A stretch of 64,000 bases of DNA from SHZL01 sp963708905 (GCA_963708905.1 CAVPUV010000003.1:1-64000); one strand, 5' to 3'. Shown: positions 23,826 through 32,647, numbered from the stretch's first letter. Made by a program: numbers and translations. The notes: generated by a model from the letters alone, not told the origin.

Positions 23826-25534
23826 TGAGCAATGAGTCTCGTCCTTTGAGCCCGGTCGAAGGCATCAAGTCCCGCAGCAACTATCTGCGCGGCACCCTGC
23901 TGGCAAGCCTGGCTGACAGTGCCACGGGTGCGCTGGCCGAAGACGACACGCAGCTGAGTAAATTTCACGGTTTTTACCAGCAGGATGATCGTGACCATCG
24001 CGAAGAACGCCGCCGGCAGATGCTGGAGCCGGATCACCAGTTCATGATCCGGGCCCGCGTGCCGGGTGGTATCTGCACCCCGGCGCAATGGCTGGCGCTG
24101 GACGATATCGCCAATCGCTGGGCCAATGGCACGATACGGCTGACGACGCGGCAGTCCTTTCAGTTGCATGGCGTGCTCAAGCGTGATCTGAAATCGAGTA
24201 TTCGCAGCATCAACGACTGCCTGCTCGATACCATTGCCGCCTGCGGTGATGTCAATCGCAACGTGATGTGCACACCGTTGCCGGAAACATCCGAACTACA
24301 TCGCCAGGTTTACAAGGCAGCGCTGGACATCAGCCGTCACCTCACGCCACATACCACCGCCTATCACGAAATCTGGCTGGACAAAAAGCGTGTTGCCGGT
24401 GGTGACAGCGAGACCGTGCCGGACCATGAACCTATTTACGGCGCTACCTACCTGCCGCGCAAGTTCAAAATATCGTTTGCCATTCCGCCACGTAACGATG
24501 TCGATGTGTTTGCCCATGATCTGAACTTTATCGCCATCGTCGACAGCGGCGTTTTGTGCGGCTACAACGTCGCCGTGGGCGGCGGCATGGGCGCCACCCA
24601 CGGCGATGCGGCGACTTATCCGCGGCTGGCGGATGTGATCGGATTCTGCACGCCGCAGCAAGTCGTGTCTGTAACGGAGACCATCGTTACCATTCAGCGG
24701 GATTATGGCGACCGCAGCGAACGCAAACACGCGCGTCTCAAATACACCCTGGATGATCGCGGACTGGAGTGGCTACAGGCGGAGTTTGCCAGCCGCAGCG
24801 GCTATGGCCTGGCGCCCGCACGACCTTTTGCCTTCACCCACAATGGCGACAACCTGGGCTGGCGGCAAACCAGCGATGGCCTTTGGCACCTGGTCCTGTT
24901 CATCGAGAACGGGCGTGTAGCCGACCGTGCGGCAGTGCAGCAACTCACCGGCATGCGCGCAATAGCCCGTGTCCTGCGCGGTGAAATCCGCCTGACGCCC
25001 AATCAGAACGTCATTATTTCCGGCGTGGCGGCGGTCGATCGCCCGGCCATAGACGAGTTGGTGCGTCAACATGGTCTGGACAGCTGGAACCGCCTGTCGC
25101 CTCTGCGCCTGCACTCGATGGCTTGCGTGGGCTTTCCCACTTGCGGTCTGTCGATGGCGGAAAGCGAACGTTACCTGCCCGAGCTGGTCAGCCGCATCGA
25201 GTCGCTGCTCGAAACGCACGGCCTGTCCGCGCAGCCGATCACCATTCGCATGACGGGTTGTCCCAACGGTTGCGCCCGCCCTTACCTGGCTGAAATCGGC
25301 CTGGTCGGCAAGGGACCGGGCCTGTATAACCTGCATCTTGGCGCCGCGTTCAACGGCAGCAGACTGAACACCCTTTACCGTGAAAGCGTACATGAAGCGG
25401 AAATCCTGCAAACGCTGGACGGTTTGTTCTCGGACTATGCAGCGACACGGCTGCCAGCGGAGACTTTCGGTGATTTTCTGCACCGCAGCGGCGTGGTGAG
25501 CAGCGGGAAAAGCGCTTTGGCGGGTGTGGTATGA
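23825..25534 (+). CDS. cysI: Sulfite reductase hemoprotein beta subunit
   Basis: A 569-residue cytosolic enzyme reducing sulfite to sulfide by six electrons. The coupled [4Fe-4S]-siroheme ligands are in ACVGFPTCGLSMAESERY and RMTGCPNGCARPYLAEIG (C-x5-C and C-x3-C). Conserved GTIRLTTRQSFQLHG is also present. ATG 23825 shares one base with the cysJ stop. Confidence 0.96.
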   Translation: MSNESRPLSPVEGIKSRSNYLRGTLLASLADSATGALAEDDTQLSKFHGFYQQDDRDHREERRRQMLEPDHQFMIRARVPGGICTPAQWLALDDIANRWANGTIRLTTRQSFQLHGVLKRDLKSSIRSINDCLLDTIAACGDVNRNVMCTPLPETSELHRQVYKAALDISRHLTPHTTAYHEIWLDKKRVAGGDSETVPDHEPIYGATYLPRKFKISFAIPPRNDVDVFAHDLNFIAIVDSGVLCGYNVAVGGGMGATHGDAATYPRLADVIGFCTPQQVVSVTETIVTIQRDYGDRSERKHARLKYTLDDRGLEWLQAEFASRSGYGLAPARPFAFTHNGDNLGWRQTSDGLWHLVLFIENGRVADRAAVQQLTGMRAIARVLRGEIRLTPNQNVIISGVAAVDRPAIDELVRQHGLDSWNRLSPLRLHSMACVGFPTCGLSMAESERYLPELVSRIESLLETHGLSAQPITIRMTGCPNGCARPYLAEIGLVGKGPGLYNLHLGAAFNGSRLNTLYRESVHEAEILQTLDGLFSDYAATRLPAETFGDFLHRSGVVSSGKSALAGVV

Positions 25535-26289
25535 ATGCCGGCCTGAATCTTTGCATCCCGCGGCCGGGCCAGCCCTGGAACAACGCACAGCTCGAGGCGG
25601 TGAACCCTTGCCTGGAGAAAAAGACGGCCGAAGAACGCATCCAGTGGGCCCTGGATTTCCTGCCGGACCAGGCCGTCATGACTTCCAGCTTCGGCGCCCA
25701 GTCCGCTGTCATGCTGCATTTGGTCACGCGCTTGCGGCCAGATATGCCGGTAGTACTCATCGATACCGGCTACCTGTTCGATGAAACCTACCGCTTCATC
25801 GATCAACTGGTGGACCAGCTTGAACTCCGATTGAAGGTCTACCGCCCGCAGATCAGCGCGGCCTGGCAAGAGTTACGCTTCGGCCGTCTGTGGGAGCAAG
25901 GTGCCGACGGCATCCGCCAGTACAACCAGATGAACAAAGTGGAACCGATGGAACGGGCCCTGCAGGAGCTACAGGTGGGAACCTGGTTCAGTGGCTTGCG
26001 GCGCACGCAGTCAGACTCGCGGCAGAATCTCGCAGTGCTGCAACGCCACGGCCAGGCGGTCAAGGTCTACCCCATCGCAGACTGGAGCAATCGCGACATC
26101 CACCAGTACCTGAAAGCGCATGGCCTGCCCTATCACCCTTTGTGGGAACAGGGCTATGTATCCATTGGTGACCGCCATACCAGCCGCCCATTGACGGAAG
26201 GGATGACGGAACAGGACACGCGGTTTTTTGGTCTGGTCAGGGAGTGCGGCTTGCACGAGCCGGAACGCTTCCAGCGCGCCCCCGCCTAG
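25531..26289 (+). CDS. cysH: Phosphoadenylyl-sulfate (PAPS) reductase
   Basis: A 252-residue enzyme reducing PAPS to sulfite with thioredoxin. It has the PP-loop-like TSSFGAQSAVMLHLV, substrate-binding TWFSGLRRTQSDSR and the C-terminal catalytic ECGLHE. The paired cysteines that hold an Fe-S cluster in APS reductases are absent, so PAPS is the substrate. The start overlaps the cysI stop by 4 bp. A structured repeat begins 2 bp after the stop. Confidence 0.95.
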   Translation: MNAGLNLCIPRPGQPWNNAQLEAVNPCLEKKTAEERIQWALDFLPDQAVMTSSFGAQSAVMLHLVTRLRPDMPVVLIDTGYLFDETYRFIDQLVDQLELRLKVYRPQISAAWQELRFGRLWEQGADGIRQYNQMNKVEPMERALQELQVGTWFSGLRRTQSDSRQNLAVLQRHGQAVKVYPIADWSNRDIHQYLKAHGLPYHPLWEQGYVSIGDRHTSRPLTEGMTEQDTRFFGLVRECGLHEPERFQRAPA

Positions 26290-26291
26290 CT

Positions 26292-26447
26292 TAGTGTCTG
26301 TCCATAAACGGGCATCCCAGCCCGTTATGGAATCGCGAAGCAAAAGCGTGGTTTTGCTTCGCTCTCATTTTCAATGACTTACGTCATTGAAAATGGCGGC
26401 ACTTCCATGTGCCGCGTTAGCGTGCATCCATTTCCGGATGGGCACTG
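26292..26447. repeat. Multi-hairpin repeat, copy 2
   Basis: A 156-bp element in the cysH/cysB convergent gap. Hairpins: A 26302-26330 (CCATAAACGGGC/GCCCGTTATGG), B 26335-26362 (perfect 11-bp stem GCGAAGCAAAA/TTTTGCTTCGC), C 26366-26395 (perfect 13-bp stem CATTTTCAATGAC/GTCATTGAAAATG, loop TTAC), D 26396-26415 (GCGGCAC/GTGCCGC), E about 26424-26440 (CATCC/GGATG). The outer ends AGTGTCTGTCC and GGATGGGCACT are complementary at 8 of 11. It ends 2 bp before the cysB stop. Confidence 0.88.
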
Positions 26448-26449
26448 GA

Positions 26450-27478
26450 TTATAAATTGAATTCGCCGTTACAGCAGGTCGAGAACCGGTTGCCGATGTG
26501 GGGGTGATGATTGAGCGGAGCCAGTGTATAACCGTAGTCAGGTCCTGTCTTGCTGTTTGGATCGTTGATCAGCTCATCGATTTTGCGCCGCTCGGCGCCC
26601 GGCACCATCAATTCCAGAAAAGCGTACATATAATCGCGCAGGAAACGGTCTTTGCGGAAACCGATCCAGGTCGTACAGCTTGGAAACAGATGGGTTGCGT
26701 CCAGGGCCACGAGGTCTGCGTCGCGCACGCTGTCATAGGCCATGCAGGCGACAATGCCGATCCCCATGCCTTTGCGTACATAGGTTTTTATCGCGTCAGG
26801 GTCTTCGGCGGAAAACACCACATTGGGGCTGATGCCGGCTTTCTTGAACGCCACGGCCTGGTCCGAATCCTGGTCGAAACTGTGCGTGTAGCTGATGATG
26901 GGGAAGGTCGCGAGGTCGGCCAGCGTGATCTTTTGCATGGCCGCCAGGGGATGCTCCGGGAGGACCAGGATGGTGCGTTCCCAATGGTACATCGGCAAAG
27001 TGACCAGTTCTTCAAACAGTTCGCTATGCCCGGAAGCGACGGCAAAGTCCGCCGCCTGTTCCTGTACCTGGCGTGCGATCTGGTCAGAGGTTCCCTGGTG
27101 CAGTTTGATGGTGATGCCAGGAAATTTGCGCTGAAAACCTTCCAGCAGATCCGGCAGTACGTAGCGAGCCTGGGTATGCGTGGTGGCCACCACCAGTTCA
27201 CCATGCAAAGAACCGGCCAGTTCCCGTGACATCGCGCGGATGTTATCTGCTTCGTTGAGAATCTTGCGCGCCCGCCGCACGACTTCCGTTCCTGCCTCGG
27301 TCAGACTCTCCAGATTTTTTCCTCTGCGCACAAACAGGCTCAGCGACAGTTCGTCCTCCAGCATCTTCACCTGTTTGCTGATGCCAGGCTGCGATGTGAA
27401 CAGGCTCTGTGCCGCGGCGGTAATATTCATGCCGCTGTCGACAATAGCCACCAGGTAACGCAATTGTTGTAATTTCAC
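26450..27478 (-). CDS. cysB: CysB, LysR-family activator of cysteine biosynthesis
   Basis: A 342-residue LysR regulator. The start is GTG 27478, giving KLQQLRYLVAIVDSGMNIT as in CysB. The helix-turn-helix spans about residues 17-40 (ITAAAQSLFTSQPGISKQVK). The effector domain has VATTHTQARYVLP and LHQGTSDQIARQV, the acetylserine/sulfate-binding motifs of CysB/Cbl. It is about 18 residues longer than Escherichia coli CysB at the C-terminus. It would activate cysJIH and the cysteine synthase. Two direct copies of the multi-hairpin repeat flank it. Confidence 0.92.
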   Translation of the reverse strand: MKLQQLRYLVAIVDSGMNITAAAQSLFTSQPGISKQVKMLEDELSLSLFVRRGKNLESLTEAGTEVVRRARKILNEADNIRAMSRELAGSLHGELVVATTHTQARYVLPDLLEGFQRKFPGITIKLHQGTSDQIARQVQEQAADFAVASGHSELFEELVTLPMYHWERTILVLPEHPLAAMQKITLADLATFPIISYTHSFDQDSDQAVAFKKAGISPNVVFSAEDPDAIKTYVRKGMGIGIVACMAYDSVRDADLVALDATHLFPSCTTWIGFRKDRFLRDYMYAFLELMVPGAERRKIDELINDPNSKTGPDYGYTLAPLNHHPHIGNRFSTCCNGEFNL

Positions 27479-27529
27479 CGCGGTCGTCTCTGTTACAGGT
27501 CCTGGTTTACAGTCCCGATGATTGAGTAA

Positions 27530-27679
27530 TATCTGTCCATAAACGGGCATCCCAGCCCGTTATGGAATCGCGAAGCAAAAGCGTGGTTTTGCTTCGCTCT
27601 CATTTTCAATGAATACGTCATTGAAAATGGCGGCACTTCCATGTGCCGCGTTAGCGTGCATCCATTTCCCGATGTGCAC
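27530..27679. repeat. Multi-hairpin repeat, copy 3
   Basis: Nearly identical to copy 2 from TCTGTCCATAAACGGGC through GCATCCATTTCC, in the same orientation. The C stem has a small change in the loop (CATTTTCAATGA-ATACG-TCATTGAAAATG). The outer ends are more degenerate than in copy 2. Unlike the others it lies between divergent genes, upstream of both cysB and the cysteine synthase gene. Confidence 0.87.
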
Positions 27680-27720
27680 CGAGTAACTTCCAGCACCAGA
27701 GGCTGGAATTATACGACAGC

Positions 27721-27741
27721 GATATAACATTTGGATATAAC
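27721..27741. promoter_or_regulatory. Direct repeats of GATATAAC, candidate CysB site
   Basis: GATATAAC occurs at 27721-27728 and 27734-27741, spaced 13 bp start to start, about 80 bp before the cysteine synthase start. The second is part of GGATATAAC, found inverted upstream of cysJ. CysB binding is inferred from the shared word and regulon logic. Confidence 0.5.
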
Positions 27742-27822
27742 GGCAGGAAGAAAGTGTATTTCTTTTAATACCCTGCGCCATCTATTATCCTGTCATCTGG
27801 CATGACACCAAAGGAAGCTAGC

Positions 27823-28788
27823 ATGATCTATGAAAATATCCTGGATACCATCGGCCATACCCCGGTAGTAAAAATCAATAAATTGGCTCCACCGGGCGTC
27901 ACTATGTACGTCAAGCTGGAAGCGTTTAACCCCATGGGCTCGGTCAAGGACCGGCTGGCCCTGGGTATCATTCTGGATGCGGAAAAACGCGGTGCGCTCA
28001 AGCCCGGGCAAACGGTGGTCGAGGCTACATCGGGCAATACCGGCATTGCGCTGGCAATGGTTTGTGCTGTGCGTGGCTATCCATTTGTTTCCGTCATGGC
28101 TGAATCTTTTTCCGTCGAGCGGCGACGGCTGATGCGGTTTCTTGGCGCCAAAGTCGTGCTCACGCCTGCGCCGAAGAGGGCAACGGGCATGGTAAAAGCG
28201 GCTGAAGCCCTGGCCGCCAGGCATGGCTGGTTCCTGACCCGGCAGTTCGACAACCAAGCCAATCCGGCCTACCACCGCAATACCACCGGCCCGGAAGTGC
28301 TGAGTGATTTTGCCAATCGCCGGCTGGATTATTATGTCAGCGGTTACGGCACGGGTGGCACCATTACCGGCGCGGGTCAGATGATCCGTCTGGCACGTCC
28401 CGAGGTGCACATCATTTCCACCGAACCGGCCGGAGCCGCCCTGCTGGAAGGAAAGGAATGGCAACCCCACAAGATCCAGGGCTGGACACCGGACTTCATT
28501 CCGCATGTGCTGGACCGCAAGGTAGCGCACCGGAATATTCCGGTGACCGATGAGGAGGCCATCAGCACTGCACGCGCGCTGGCGGAGAAAGAGGGCATTT
28601 TCTGCGGTATCTCTTCGGGCGGCACTTTTGCCGCTGCAGTCAAAGTAGCTCATCAGGCGGAGGCCGGAGCCGTGATTCTCGCCATGTTGCCCGATACCGG
28701 GGAGCGCTATCTGTCGACACCGCTTTTCGCTGATGTGCCCGATGGACCGGACGAAGCACAGCAGTTACTGGAGGGGCTCGATTACTAA
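27823..28788 (+). CDS. Cysteine synthase (O-acetylserine sulfhydrylase, PLP-dependent)
   Basis: A 321-residue fold type II PLP enzyme making cysteine from O-acetylserine and sulfide. It has the PLP lysine in NPMGSVKDRLALG, the substrate loop EATSGNTGIALAM, the phosphate-binding GYGTGGTITGAG and late SSGG. CysK and CysM are hard to separate by eye; the overall sequence looks CysK-like. ATG 27823 has AAGGAAG at a good distance, better than the ATG seven codons upstream. Confidence 0.92.
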   Translation: MIYENILDTIGHTPVVKINKLAPPGVTMYVKLEAFNPMGSVKDRLALGIILDAEKRGALKPGQTVVEATSGNTGIALAMVCAVRGYPFVSVMAESFSVERRRLMRFLGAKVVLTPAPKRATGMVKAAEALAARHGWFLTRQFDNQANPAYHRNTTGPEVLSDFANRRLDYYVSGYGTGGTITGAGQMIRLARPEVHIISTEPAGAALLEGKEWQPHKIQGWTPDFIPHVLDRKVAHRNIPVTDEEAISTARALAEKEGIFCGISSGGTFAAAVKVAHQAEAGAVILAMLPDTGERYLSTPLFADVPDGPDEAQQLLEGLDY

Positions 28789-28935
28789 GAAAGCTCTGAA
28801 TAATGCATCCATGCATTATCAGAGCACGCCAAACAAAAAATGTGATTTTTGTTTGGCTTCATTTTCAATGAGTTGCACTCATTGAAAATGGTGGCACATC
28901 CCTGTGCCACGAAAACTCTGAATTAATCAGAGTTT
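28789..28935. repeat. Multi-hairpin repeat, copy 4 (divergent)
   Basis: Five consecutive hairpins fill the gap between cysteine synthase and oxyR: 28793-28825 (GCTCTGA and ATAATGCAT pairing, loop CC), 28828-28857 (GCCAAACAAAAA/TTTTTGTTTGGC), 28860-28890 (perfect 13-bp CATTTTCAATGAG/CTCATTGAAAATG), 28891-28910 (perfect GTGGCACA/TGTGCCAC) and 28913-28935 (AACTCTGA/TCAGAGTT). The third and fourth match hairpins C and D of the other copies with paired changes on both sides; the second is similar in plan to B. The outer ends also pair. Confidence 0.85.
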
Positions 28936-28937
28936 CC

Positions 28938-29849
28938 CTAAGGTTTTGGCGGTTCCAGCAAGCCCTCTGGCAGTTCCTTGAAACACGCCGAGAGTTTGCG
29001 CAGGAACGAACCCAGAGCTGAACTGCTGCGCCATACCAGGGCAATGGTGCGGAAAGGGGCTGTGCCGGAGAACGGCCGGATGACCAGGTTATCCGTTTGC
29101 GCGATCGGTGGCTTGACACTCAACAGGGGCATCAGCGTGATGCCGACATTGGCTGCCACCATCTGGCGCAAGGTTTCCATGCTGGTGGCGTGAAAATCGA
29201 CACGCTCATGGGCACCGGCCAGCGCACAGACTTCAAGTGCGTGTTCGCGCAGGCAATGACCATCTTCCAGCAGGAGCATTTCACTGCCTTTGAGATTCTC
29301 AAGGCCGATCGTGTTTCTACCGGCCAGTTCGTGACCACCGGGTACAGCCACGACAAAAGGCTCATGGAACAGGACTTCGACTTCGAGTCCTTCATGCGCA
29401 ATGGGAAGCGCGAGCAGTGCAGCATCAAGTGACCCCCGCTGCAATAAATGCAGAATGTCTTCGGTTTTTTCCTCGGACAGTTGCAGATGCAGTTGGGGGT
29501 AACGGGTGCGCAATCGTGGCATCACATGCGGCAGCAGGTAAGGCGCGAGCGTGGGGAACAAACCGAGACGCAATGTTCCTTCGTCAGGCCTGTGACTGCG
29601 GCGGGCCAGCGTGCGAATTTGTTCAATTTCATGCAGAACCAGCTGCGCACGCTGGGCAATTTCCTCACCAACTGGCGTTACCATGATGTTTCTTGGCGAC
29701 CGTTCCACCAGCTGGATACCCAGTTCTTCTTCCAGCTTCATGATCTGGGTGCTCAGGGTTGGCTGGCTGACGAAACAGGCATCGGCGGCCTTGCTGAAGT
29801 GTTTCAGGTCTGCCAGGGTGACGAAGTAGTGCAGGGCACGAAGGTTCAT
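28938..29849 (-). CDS. oxyR: OxyR, hydrogen-peroxide-sensing LysR regulator
   Basis: A 303-residue LysR protein. The DNA-binding domain has HFSKAADACFVSQPTLSTQI. The redox pair is in LLEDGHCLREHALEVC (C-x8-C), matching Cys199 and Cys208 of Escherichia coli OxyR. Peroxide forms the disulfide and turns on catalase, ahp and related genes. A TATAAT hexamer on its strand (29856-29861) lies only a few bases before the ATG, so a leaderless message is possible. Confidence 0.95.
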   Translation of the reverse strand: MNLRALHYFVTLADLKHFSKAADACFVSQPTLSTQIMKLEEELGIQLVERSPRNIMVTPVGEEIAQRAQLVLHEIEQIRTLARRSHRPDEGTLRLGLFPTLAPYLLPHVMPRLRTRYPQLHLQLSEEKTEDILHLLQRGSLDAALLALPIAHEGLEVEVLFHEPFVVAVPGGHELAGRNTIGLENLKGSEMLLLEDGHCLREHALEVCALAGAHERVDFHATSMETLRQMVAANVGITLMPLLSVKPPIAQTDNLVIRPFSGTAPFRTIALVWRSSSALGSFLRKLSACFKELPEGLLEPPKP

Positions 29850-29850
29850 G

Positions 29851-29878
29851 TTGTCATTATAGACATTTACCGTAGAAT
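29851..29878 (+). promoter_or_regulatory. Sigma-70 promoter of trpS
   Basis: TTGTCA (29851-29856) and TAGAAT (29873-29878) each match the consensus at five of six bases and are 16 bp apart, 37 bp before the trpS ATG. The region is shared with the divergent oxyR start. Confidence 0.6.
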
Positions 29879-29914
29879 ACCGCCTTCGTAAGGCCCATCG
29901 ATGATTTGCTGCAC

Positions 29915-30922
29915 ATGAAAAAACGTACCGTACTGACCGGCATCACAACCACGGGAACGCCGCACCTGGGTAACTATGTGGGCGCCATCAAACCTTGCAT
30001 CCAGGCCAGCCATAACGCCGATGTCCAGTCATACTATTTTCTTGCGGACTATCATGCTTTGGTCAAAAACCAGGATCCCGACAGGATGCGTCAATCCACG
30101 CTGGAGATTGCCGCCACCTGGCTGGCTTTGGGCCTGGACACCAACACCGCGGTGTTTTACCGGCAGTCCGATATTCCGGAAATCACCGAACTGACATGGA
30201 TACTCACTTGTTCCACGGCCAAGGGATTGATGAACCGCGCCCATGCCTATAAGGGCGCAGTACAGGAAAATCTCGATGCGGGAGAAGATGCGGATTTTGC
30301 GCTCACCATGGGCTTGTTTTGTTACCCGATACTGATGTCTGCCGATATCCTGATGTTCCATGCCAATGAGGTGCCGGTCGGGCGCGACCAGGTGCAACAC
30401 CTGGAAATGGCGCGTGATATTGCGCAGCGCTTTAACCACCATTACGGCGAGCTGTTCACGCTGCCAGAAGCCGTGGTCGACGAGCATGTCGCCGTGCTGC
30501 CCGGTCAGGACGGGCGCAAGATGTCCAAGAGTTATAACAATACGATTCCCTTGTGGCTGCCGGAAAAGCAGTTACGCAAGGCCATCATGAAGATCGTGAC
30601 CAATTCCTTGCCACCCGGTCAAGCCAAGGACCCGGCTGATTCTGCGCTGTTTGCCGTGTATGCCGCTTTTGCTTCAGCCGCGCAACGCGACGAGATGCGG
30701 CAAGCTTACCGCGACGGCATCGCCTGGGGTGATGCCAAACAAATCGTTTTCGAATTGATCAACGCCGAACTGGCTGAGGCACGGGAGCGTTATCGGAGCC
30801 TGGTCGTTCAACCGCAGAAGATCGAGGAAGAATTACAACGCGGCGCGATGAAGGCACGGGCTTTTGCGACACCCTTCCTGGCCCGTATTCGTGATGCGAT
30901 CGGAATACGGCGTATCGGTTGA
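29915..30922 (+). CDS. trpS: Tryptophanyl-tRNA synthetase
   Basis: A 335-residue class I synthetase charging tRNA-Trp. The HIGH-type motif is in TGTPHLGNYVGAIKP, the KMSKS motif is DGRKMSKSYNN, and VGRDQVQHLEMARDIA is also conserved. I chose ATG 29915; a TTG three codons upstream is less likely. The last 90 bp overlap the convergent proS frame. Confidence 0.93.
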   Translation: MKKRTVLTGITTTGTPHLGNYVGAIKPCIQASHNADVQSYYFLADYHALVKNQDPDRMRQSTLEIAATWLALGLDTNTAVFYRQSDIPEITELTWILTCSTAKGLMNRAHAYKGAVQENLDAGEDADFALTMGLFCYPILMSADILMFHANEVPVGRDQVQHLEMARDIAQRFNHHYGELFTLPEAVVDEHVAVLPGQDGRKMSKSYNNTIPLWLPEKQLRKAIMKIVTNSLPPGQAKDPADSALFAVYAAFASAAQRDEMRQAYRDGIAWGDAKQIVFELINAELAEARERYRSLVVQPQKIEEELQRGAMKARAFATPFLARIRDAIGIRRIG

Positions 30923-32647
30923 GATTTCAAGCGACTGCAGGCGTGCGAGGATGTTTTCCACCGCGCCTGTCAGCGAAATTTCCTCGTTCTCCGCAGCCCG
31001 GCGATGGCGGTATTCCAGCGTGTTGCTGTCAATGCCGCGCTCACCCACAACGATGCGGTGTGGGATACCGATCAGTTCCATGTCATTGAACATGACACCG
31101 GGCCTGATGTCGCGATCGTCCAGCAGAACTTCGACCCCGGCGGCCAGCAGGTCCTGGTAAAGTTTTTCCGCCGCTTCGCGTACACGGTGTGACTTTTTCG
31201 CATTCATGGGCAGGATGGCCACCTGGAACGGAGCCAGGGGTTCCGGCCAGCAGATCCCCTTGTCATCATGATTTTGCTCTATGGCTGCCGCGACGATGCG
31301 GGAAACGCCTATGCCATAACAACCCATGGGCATGAAGTGGGGTTTGCCGTCTTCGCCCAGTACGCAGGCATTCATTGCTTTCGAGTACTTGGTGCCCAAC
31401 TGAAAAATATGGCCGACCTCGATGCCGCGCGCCAGGCTGATTTTACCCTTGCCATCCGGGCTGGCGTCACCCTCCACCACGTTGCGCAGGTCGGCATGCG
31501 GCGGCAGTTCGACATCTCTTAGCCAGTTGATACCGAAATAATGCTGCTTATCGTTGTTGGCGCCGGCACAGAAGTCCGCCATAACGGCCACACTGTGGTC
31601 GACGATGCAGGGTATGGGCAAATGAACCGGTCCCAGCGAGCCCGGCCCCGCACCCACGGCCGCGCGGATTTCTTCCTCGGTGGCAAAGCGCAGCGGGCTG
31701 GCTACACTGCTGAGTTTGCCCGCTTTGGATTCATTCAGTGTATGGTCGCCGCGGATCAGCAAGGCCACCAAGCTGCAATCGCTATCCAGGGCCGCTGCGA
31801 CGATCAGGGTCTTGACGGTTTGCTCGATGGGTACATGGAATTGCTCGACCAGATGCTCGATGGTATGGGCGTTCGGTGTATCCACCAGCCGCAAGGCCTC
31901 GGCAGGCTGCGGCCGGGAAATGCCGGGCAACGGCGCTTCAGCCAGCTCGATATTGGCGGCAAAATCCGAATCAGTGGAAAAAGCGATCAGGTCCTCACCG
32001 GAGTCCGCCAATACGTGGAACTCGTGCGAAGCACTGCCGCCGATGGCGCCCGAGTCAGCGCGCACAGCGCGAAAGCTCAGGCCGGCGCGCCGGAAAATAC
32101 GGCAATAAACTTCATACATCTCCCAGTAAACTGTTTCCAGGCTGGCCGCATCGATATGGAATGAATACGCATCCTTCATCAGGAACTCGCGCGCGCGCAT
32201 GATGCCGAAGCGCGGGCGAATCTCGTCGCGAAACTTGGTTTGAATCTGGTAAAACGTGACCGGCAGTTGCTTGTAGCTGCGCAGTTCGTTGCGCGCCAGG
32301 TCGGTTATCACTTCTTCATGGGTTGGTCCGAACACGTAGTCCCGGCCGGCACGGTCCTGGATCTTGAGCAACTGCCCGCCAAAATCCTCCCAGCGTCCGG
32401 TTTCACGCCACAACTCGGCCGGTTGCACCGCAGGCATCAATAATTCGAGATAGCCTGCGCGGTCCATTTCTTCGCGCACAATGTTCTCGACTTTGCGTAG
32501 AACGCGCCAGCCGAGCGGTGTCCAGGTATAAATGCCGGAGGTCAGTTTGCGCATCATGCCTGCGCGCAGCATCAACTGATGACTGGCGATTTCCGCATCC
32601 GCTGGTATTTCGCGCGTGGTAAACAGGTGAAACTTGCTGGTTCTCAT
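30833..32647 (-). CDS. proS: Prolyl-tRNA synthetase
   Basis: A 604-residue class II synthetase of the bacterial type with the editing insertion. Seen: motif 2 region TKFRDEIRPRFGIMRAREFL, KDAYSFH, the INS editing domain about residues 220-400, GIEVGHIFQLGTKYS, GCYGIGVSR (motif 3) and IPHRIVVGERG near the end. Escherichia coli ProS has 572 residues; here about 29 extra C-terminal residues are encoded antisense to the end of trpS, as though the original stop were lost. Confidence 0.94.
   Translation of the reverse strand: MRTSKFHLFTTREIPADAEIASHQLMLRAGMMRKLTSGIYTWTPLGWRVLRKVENIVREEMDRAGYLELLMPAVQPAELWRETGRWEDFGGQLLKIQDRAGRDYVFGPTHEEVITDLARNELRSYKQLPVTFYQIQTKFRDEIRPRFGIMRAREFLMKDAYSFHIDAASLETVYWEMYEVYCRIFRRAGLSFRAVRADSGAIGGSASHEFHVLADSGEDLIAFSTDSDFAANIELAEAPLPGISRPQPAEALRLVDTPNAHTIEHLVEQFHVPIEQTVKTLIVAAALDSDCSLVALLIRGDHTLNESKAGKLSSVASPLRFATEEEIRAAVGAGPGSLGPVHLPIPCIVDHSVAVMADFCAGANNDKQHYFGINWLRDVELPPHADLRNVVEGDASPDGKGKISLARGIEVGHIFQLGTKYSKAMNACVLGEDGKPHFMPMGCYGIGVSRIVAAAIEQNHDDKGICWPEPLAPFQVAILPMNAKKSHRVREAAEKLYQDLLAAGVEVLLDDRDIRPGVMFNDMELIGIPHRIVVGERGIDSNTLEYRHRRAAENEEISLTGAVENILARLQSLEISTDTPYSDRITNTGQEGCRKSPCLHRAAL

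Noticed and set aside
8995..28935. The multi-hairpin repeats as a CRISPR array or tRNA genes
   Set aside because: Copies are far apart, about 150 bp, without regular spacers, and none has tRNA arms, anticodon loop or CCA-type acceptor.
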